Of a DNA stretch of 64,000 nucleotides, positions 60,171-64,000 are shown piece by piece. The stretch's first letter is position 1. Every line of letters starts with the position of its first letter. The notes below the pieces were generated by a model. It was not told the DNA's origin, made no database searches, and was given only the letters and a program-made list of their open reading frames with translations. The DNA is from Salinimicrobium sp035607535 (GTDB lineage Bacteria; Bacteroidota; Bacteroidia; Flavobacteriales; Flavobacteriaceae): positions 1-64,000 of the forward strand of contig NZ_JAYDZX010000012.1 of NCBI RefSeq assembly GCF_035607535.1, in the 5' to 3' direction. The translations under genes and the position numbers were made by a program.

Positions 60171-61388
60171 CTATTTTTTCTTTTCCAGCAGGGCCATGTA
60201 AAATCCGTCAAAGCCGGTTTCACTGGACAGGATCTTCTGTTCCTTTGCCAGGCTAAAATCCTTTCCTTCTTCGGAAGAGAGGAATTTCTTCACCTGCTCT
60301 TCATTTTCTGATGGCAAAACAGAACAGGTAGCATAGACCATTTTTCCTCCGTTTTTCAACATTTTCGAATACTGCTTCAGGATCTTCTCCTGAGTCATTT
60401 TAATGGTTTCAATGAACTCGGGCTGCAGCTTCCATTTTGCATCAGGATTTCGGCTTAACACTCCGAGCCCGCTACAGGGAGCATCGATGAGGACGCGATC
60501 TGCACTACCGTAGAGCTTTTTTACCACTTTTGAAGAGTCAATTACGCGCGGTTCAATATTGTGAGCTCCGGCACGGCGGGCACGGCGTTTAAGTTCCTTC
60601 AGTTTATTGGCGTAGATATCTGTAGCAATTAACTGGCCCTTATTTTCCATTAATGCTGCCAGGTGCAGTGATTTACCTCCGGCACCGGCACAAGTATCGA
60701 CAACGCGCATTCCCGGTTCCACTTCAAGAAAACCGGCTACCAACTGTGATGAAGCATCCTGCACCTCGAAAAAGCCGTTTTTGAAAGCTTCAGTCTTAAA
60801 GACATTCGCTCTTTCTTTTAGCTGAAGCGCATCTGGATAGTCTTTCAAAAATTCGGTTTCAATTCCTTCTTTTTGAAGCTCCTGTTGTAGCTTCTCTTTG
60901 TTGATCTTTAAGGTGTTTACCCGAAGAATTACCGGCGCCTGCTGGTTCAACGCGTGTATCTCCTTTTCCCAGACTTCCTCTCCCAGCTCTTTCACTCCCA
61001 TCTCATCCAGCCAGTCGGGCACAGATTCACGGTATTTCCTGATCTTACTCAACTCATCAAATTTTCCTTTGATTCGTCGGGTAGGCACGGGTTCGATCTG
61101 CTTCCAGTCAGACGGGATTTCAATTCCTCTCAAGGTAGCCCAGACTGCAAAAAGGCGGAAAAGATTTTCCCTTGAATAAGGAGCTTTTACTTCGGCAATT
61201 TCAGAATACAGGCGCTTCCAGCGAACAATATCGTAAGTAGTCTCGGCAATGAAACTGCGGTCACGGGAGCCCCAGCGTTTGTCGCGTTTAAGGGTTTTTG
61301 CAATGACCTTATCGGCGTATTCTCCTTCATTAAATATTTCTCCCAGGGCATCTACTGTTGCAAAGACCAGGTTTCTGTATAAGCGCAT
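60171..61388 (-). CDS. RsmB/NSUN-type RNA m5C methyltransferase
   Basis: Encodes 405 aa. The N-terminal part (residues 1-140) is NusB/RsmB-like helical. The SAM-dependent domain has VVDTCAGAGGKSLHLAAL (motif I), VLIDAPCSGLGVLSRNPDAK (motif IV with a catalytic-pair Cys) and MVYATCSVLPSENEEQV (motif VI with the nucleophile Cys). It most likely forms 5-methylcytosine in 16S rRNA. A -7 box (TACCTTTG) lies 19 bp upstream. Confidence 0.92.
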   Translation of the reverse strand: MRLYRNLVFATVDALGEIFNEGEYADKVIAKTLKRDKRWGSRDRSFIAETTYDIVRWKRLYSEIAEVKAPYSRENLFRLFAVWATLRGIEIPSDWKQIEPVPTRRIKGKFDELSKIRKYRESVPDWLDEMGVKELGEEVWEKEIHALNQQAPVILRVNTLKINKEKLQQELQKEGIETEFLKDYPDALQLKERANVFKTEAFKNGFFEVQDASSQLVAGFLEVEPGMRVVDTCAGAGGKSLHLAALMENKGQLIATDIYANKLKELKRRARRAGAHNIEPRVIDSSKVVKKLYGSADRVLIDAPCSGLGVLSRNPDAKWKLQPEFIETIKMTQEKILKQYSKMLKNGGKMVYATCSVLPSENEEQVKKFLSSEEGKDFSLAKEQKILSSETGFDGFYMALLEKKK

Positions 61389-61406
61389 AAAAATTGTTTA
61401 AAGCTG

Positions 61407-61414
61407 CAAAGGTA
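61407..61414 (-). promoter_or_regulatory. Candidate -7 box for the RsmB-type gene
   Basis: TACCTTTG on the minus strand fits TAnnTTTG, 18 bases before the ATG at 61388; no TTG element at the right distance. Confidence 0.3.
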
Positions 61415-61464
61415 AGCTTTTTAAACCTTCGGAAAAATCTATCTTTACGGGCAAATTCCTAGAA

Positions 61465-62505
61465 ATGAAGCGTCTACTTTTAATAGTTTTCATAGCATTT
61501 TCAGCATATAAATCTGAACCTGAACAACAGCAAAGAAATCCTTTTTCTCAAGTAAACATAGATGTTCTTCTCGAAGATTCCTTAAGCATTAGAGCCATTG
61601 AAATCATGGGGGAAGATCTTGCTTTTGCGGGTTCCAACGGCGCTTATGGCATTTATAATTCGGGGCAGGACCAGGTGCGGGTGAGCAGGCAGCAGTACGA
61701 TTCCATTTATCCCGAATTCAGGGCTGTCGCGGGAACTTCCGAAGATTTCTTTATGCTAAGTGTGGCGAATCCCGCACTACTTTATAAAACAGGTGACGAC
61801 GGGAAAATGGAGCTGGTTTATAAGGAAGAGGGTGAAAAAGTGTTCTATGATGCCATGACGTTCTGGAATGACAAAGAAGGAATTGCCATGGGTGATCCTG
61901 TGGGAAACTGCCTTTCAATAATAATCACCCGCGACGGAGGAAAAAACTGGCAGAAACTTTCTTGCGATCAATTACCTGAAGCAGCCGAAGGTGAAGCCGC
62001 ATTTGCAGCGAGTAATTCCAATATTGCTGTGCAAGGAAAGAAGGCGTGGATCCTTTCGGGAGGTGCCCGGTCAAGGGTATTTTTTACGCCCGACAAAGGT
62101 AAAACATGGGAAGTTTTCGAAACGCCGCTGGTCCAGGGGAAAAGTACCCAGGGCGGTTATTCAATGGATTTTTATGATGAGCAGCACGGAATAGTTATTG
62201 GCGGAGATTACACAGCTCCCGAAGAAAATACGGCAAACAAAGCTGTGACAAACGACGGTGGCAAGACCTGGCGCCTCATTGCCGATGCTAAGGATCCCGG
62301 CTATAAAAGCAGTGTGCGTTATGTTCCCGGCGGAAAAGGTCAGGAAATAGTAGCTGTAGGATTTACGGGAATTTCTTACTCATCAGATGCAGGGGAGAAC
62401 TGGAAGGAACTTTCTCCGGAAGGGTTTTATACCATCAGGTTCCTCAATGATTCTGTTGCTTATGCTGCAGGAAAGAACAGGCTGGCAAAATTGAAGTTCA
62501 GGTAA
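61465..62505 (+). CDS. Exported BNR/Ycf48-like beta-propeller protein
   Basis: Encodes 346 aa with a signal-like N-terminus (RLLLIVFIAFSAYKSEPE). BNR/Asp-box repeats are seen: ITRDGGKNWQKLS, FTPDKGKTWEVFE, VTNDGGKTWRLIA and YSSDAGENWKELS, the marks of a Ycf48- or sialidase-like propeller. Sialidase catalytic residues are not evident, so a binding or assembly role is likelier. Annotated relatives are often called oxidoreductase without proof. It is divergent from the RsmB-type gene. Confidence 0.85.
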   Translation: MKRLLLIVFIAFSAYKSEPEQQQRNPFSQVNIDVLLEDSLSIRAIEIMGEDLAFAGSNGAYGIYNSGQDQVRVSRQQYDSIYPEFRAVAGTSEDFFMLSVANPALLYKTGDDGKMELVYKEEGEKVFYDAMTFWNDKEGIAMGDPVGNCLSIIITRDGGKNWQKLSCDQLPEAAEGEAAFAASNSNIAVQGKKAWILSGGARSRVFFTPDKGKTWEVFETPLVQGKSTQGGYSMDFYDEQHGIVIGGDYTAPEENTANKAVTNDGGKTWRLIADAKDPGYKSSVRYVPGGKGQEIVAVGFTGISYSSDAGENWKELSPEGFYTIRFLNDSVAYAAGKNRLAKLKFR

Positions 62506-62565
62506 AAATGAATGATCCGGCGCTTAAGCAACCGGACCATTCCAACTAACCAACCAAAAACCAAA

Positions 62566-62997
62566 TTATTTCTTTGATGCTTGTCGGGCGCGATATTCCC
62601 GCATCATCTTTCTGTTAAAATCGTCTTCAACCTTGTTTAGCTCCATAATTCTGCGGGCGCTAAAGATCTTTCTAAGATCCTTGTAATATTCCTTTTTTAA
62701 GAGGTAATCCTTACGCTCAAGTTCAACATATTCCTGCAGCTTTGATTCTGCTTTTTCTTCACTCAGGCATTCCACATTTACTTCAGCTCTTTCCTGTCTA
62801 TACAGCTCACGGCGCTTTCTTTCGAACTCGTTATAAATAGGCCAGAACTGTTGTGCTTCCTGGGCTGTGAGATTCAAACCTTCGGTAATATAGGCCGTTT
62901 TTAAAGCCCTGATCTTTTCGCGATGCTCATCCCTGTCTTGTGCAGAGGCTTGAAAACCTATTGCCAGGAAAAGGACCATAAATAAAAACTTTTTCAT
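62566..62997 (-). CDS. Spy/CpxP-like periplasmic helical protein
   Basis: Encodes 143 aa from the ATG at 62997, with a signal peptide (FLFMVLFLAIGFQASAQ). The mature part is all-helical and strongly charged, with LNLTAQEAQQFWPIYNEFE near its start, resembling the LTxxQ motif of Spy/CpxP stress chaperones and the sensor proteins that accompany ECF sigma factors in Bacteroidota. One base separates it from the anti-sigma-like gene, completing a three-gene operon. Confidence 0.82.
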   Translation of the reverse strand: MKKFLFMVLFLAIGFQASAQDRDEHREKIRALKTAYITEGLNLTAQEAQQFWPIYNEFERKRRELYRQERAEVNVECLSEEKAESKLQEYVELERKDYLLKKEYYKDLRKIFSARRIMELNKVEDDFNRKMMREYRARQASKK

Positions 62998-62998
62998 T

Positions 62999-63508
62999 TT
63001 AATCTTCATTAAGTAGGAGTGCCGGTTCTTCAATATTTTCATTCAAATATTCAAAAAGGGCTTCTTTATCAATATTGGGGTTTGCCGAAGCAGTTAATTC
63101 GTAATCAACATAAGGACTCTCATTAGGATTGTCCATATCAAGGGACTCTAACAGATAATTTTCAACAGCGGTGATATCAAGGTCTTCAAAACCAATTTCA
63201 CCATTTTCATTAAAGATCACAGAGCTAAATAAAACAGCGGCCACAGCTGCAACTCCTGCAATATAGGACCATGTTTTTTTGCGGAAAAGCGGAACAACCT
63301 TGCCCTTTTTGGGAGAATTGTCCAACTTATCAAATACCCGGTCCCCAAGCTGGTCAAAGTAATTTTCGGGAACTTTAAATGGATTTGCTCCAAACTCCTT
63401 GTCATCATCGGTTATCCGCTCCATCATACGGGATTCAAAGTCCTTGAAGTAACCTTCCGGAACCTTAAATCCTGATTTGTTGCTATATGGTAACCTGTTC
63501 TTTTTCAT
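62999..63508 (-). CDS. Single-pass membrane protein, probable anti-sigma factor
   Basis: Encodes 169 aa. A cytoplasmic N-terminus with two copies of a short motif (FKVPEGYFKDFESRM at residue 14 and FKVPENYFDQLGDRV near residue 44) precedes a membrane helix (SYIAGVAAVAAVLFSSVIF, about residues 81-99) and an acidic periplasmic domain. Position right after an ECF sigma gene (32-bp gap) and the topology point to an anti-sigma role; the repeated motif may contact the sigma factor. Confidence 0.75.
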   Translation of the reverse strand: MKKNRLPYSNKSGFKVPEGYFKDFESRMMERITDDDKEFGANPFKVPENYFDQLGDRVFDKLDNSPKKGKVVPLFRKKTWSYIAGVAAVAAVLFSSVIFNENGEIGFEDLDITAVENYLLESLDMDNPNESPYVDYELTASANPNIDKEALFEYLNENIEEPALLLNED

Positions 63509-63540
63509 TTATTTATTTGACTGAAATTTCGTCTTAAGGT

Positions 63541-64000
63541 TTAAGTCTGTTTTAAAAATTCCTCTATTTTTTTGGTCGCATGATGGTACGAAGCCTTAAG
63601 TGCGCCTTCTGAAGTACCTAAAATATCAGAAATTTCCTTATACTTCAATTCCTGAAAGTATTTCATGTTAAATACCTGTTGTTGTTTCTCCGGAAGGGTG
63701 GCAATAGCCTTCTGTAATTTCAGCTGAATTTCATCACCTTCGAAATAGACGTCGTTCTCGAGATTATCTATGATTTGCTGCTGAAGTTCCTCTGAGCTGA
63801 TGTGGTGTTTCTTAGCTCTGTTGTTAAGAAAAGTAATGGACTCATTGGTGGCTATCCTGTACATCCAGGAAAATAACTGACTTTCTCCTTTAAACTTATC
63901 AATATTCCGAAAGATCTTTACAAAAGTGTTTTGGAGAACATCATCGGCGTCTTCGTGATTCTTTACAATGTTTCGGCATTGCCAGTAGAGCCTTTCCTGG
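63541..64000 (-). CDS. ECF-type sigma factor, 5' end beyond the window
   Basis: Reading the minus strand from the edge gives an open frame in which region 2 is intact (HEDADDVLQNTFVKIFRNID, then QLFSWMYRIATNESITFLNN) and region 4 follows (LPEKQQQVFNMKYFQELKYK, EISDILGTSEGALKASYHHA). At least 152 residues are present. The ATG at 63864 lies inside region 2 and is not the start. It is the first gene of an operon with the anti-sigma-like and Spy-like genes. Confidence 0.92.
   Translation of the reverse strand, partial: QERLYWQCRNIVKNHEDADDVLQNTFVKIFRNIDKFKGESQLFSWMYRIATNESITFLNNRAKKHHISSEELQQQIIDNLENDVYFEGDEIQLKLQKAIATLPEKQQQVFNMKYFQELKYKEISDILGTSEGALKASYHHATKKIEEFLKQT

Overview
The window looks like a chromosomal segment of a marine-type member of the Flavobacteriaceae (Bacteroidota), near Gramella/Salegentibacter/Zunongwangia. 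This placement is inferred from protein resemblance and gene order: TonB-dependent receptor plus DUF4249 pairs, DUF6095, the flavobacterial carotenoid operon, PD40/TolB proteins, TAnnTTTG-type -7 promoter boxes, AT-rich spacers and interspersed heptamer and REP-like repeats. It begins in the last bases of a 5S rRNA gene, so an rRNA operon lies to the left. No tRNA, CRISPR array, prophage or insertion sequence is visible.

Layout. 1-6.3 kb: rRNA operon end and terminator, a PD40 beta-propeller protein, a creatininase-like hydrolase, a TonB-dependent receptor/DUF4249 pair and a small DUF6095 membrane protein. 6.5-13.5 kb: an eight-gene, mostly overlapping light-response operon: a CarH-like MerR regulator with B12-binding signatures, crtI, crtB, an unknown exported protein, crtZ, a CrtYcd-type lycopene cyclase, a TspO-family protein and a photolyase. 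It can make zeaxanthin-type carotenoids from a GGPP pool supplied elsewhere. 13.8-20.6 kb: a MoxR/DUF58/DUF4350/DUF4129/membrane protein/SpoIIM operon with a divergent RDD gene. 20.6-26 kb: cyclophilin and CoA-type NUDIX genes with overlapping head-to-head start codons, a PlsC acyltransferase, an ECF sigma operon and a type II NADH dehydrogenase.

26-40 kb is rich in stress functions: Cu/Zn SOD, an AI-2E family permease, a hydrolase-OsmC fusion, a PRC-barrel protein with an Asp/Arg-rich tail, a lipid kinase opposite an App1-like phosphatidate phosphatase, an M28 peptidase, YtxH, fused trehalose synthase/phosphatase opposite a GH15 hydrolase, and an MscS channel. 40-46.8 kb: a MarR-headed fatty-acid beta-oxidation operon (FadB-like, thiolase, acyl-CoA dehydrogenase). 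Each of its two inner gaps holds a different four-helix-bundle gene bracketed by inverted arrays of 7-nt repeats. 47-55 kb: mannose-6-phosphate isomerase, gluconolactonase-like, aldo/keto reductase and SGNH esterase genes, a long-chain acyl-CoA ligase and a class III aminotransferase. 55-64 kb: DUF4136 lipoprotein, purL, a 473-bp REP-like spacer, an RsmB-type methyltransferase, a BNR-repeat protein and the end of a second ECF sigma operon, cut by the window edge.

The two most notable signals are the CarH-like operon, which places cobalamin photochemistry, carotenoids, TspO and photolyase under one promoter, and the heptamer-flanked four-helix-bundle cassettes, which look like small mobile units sitting between genes of a housekeeping operon.
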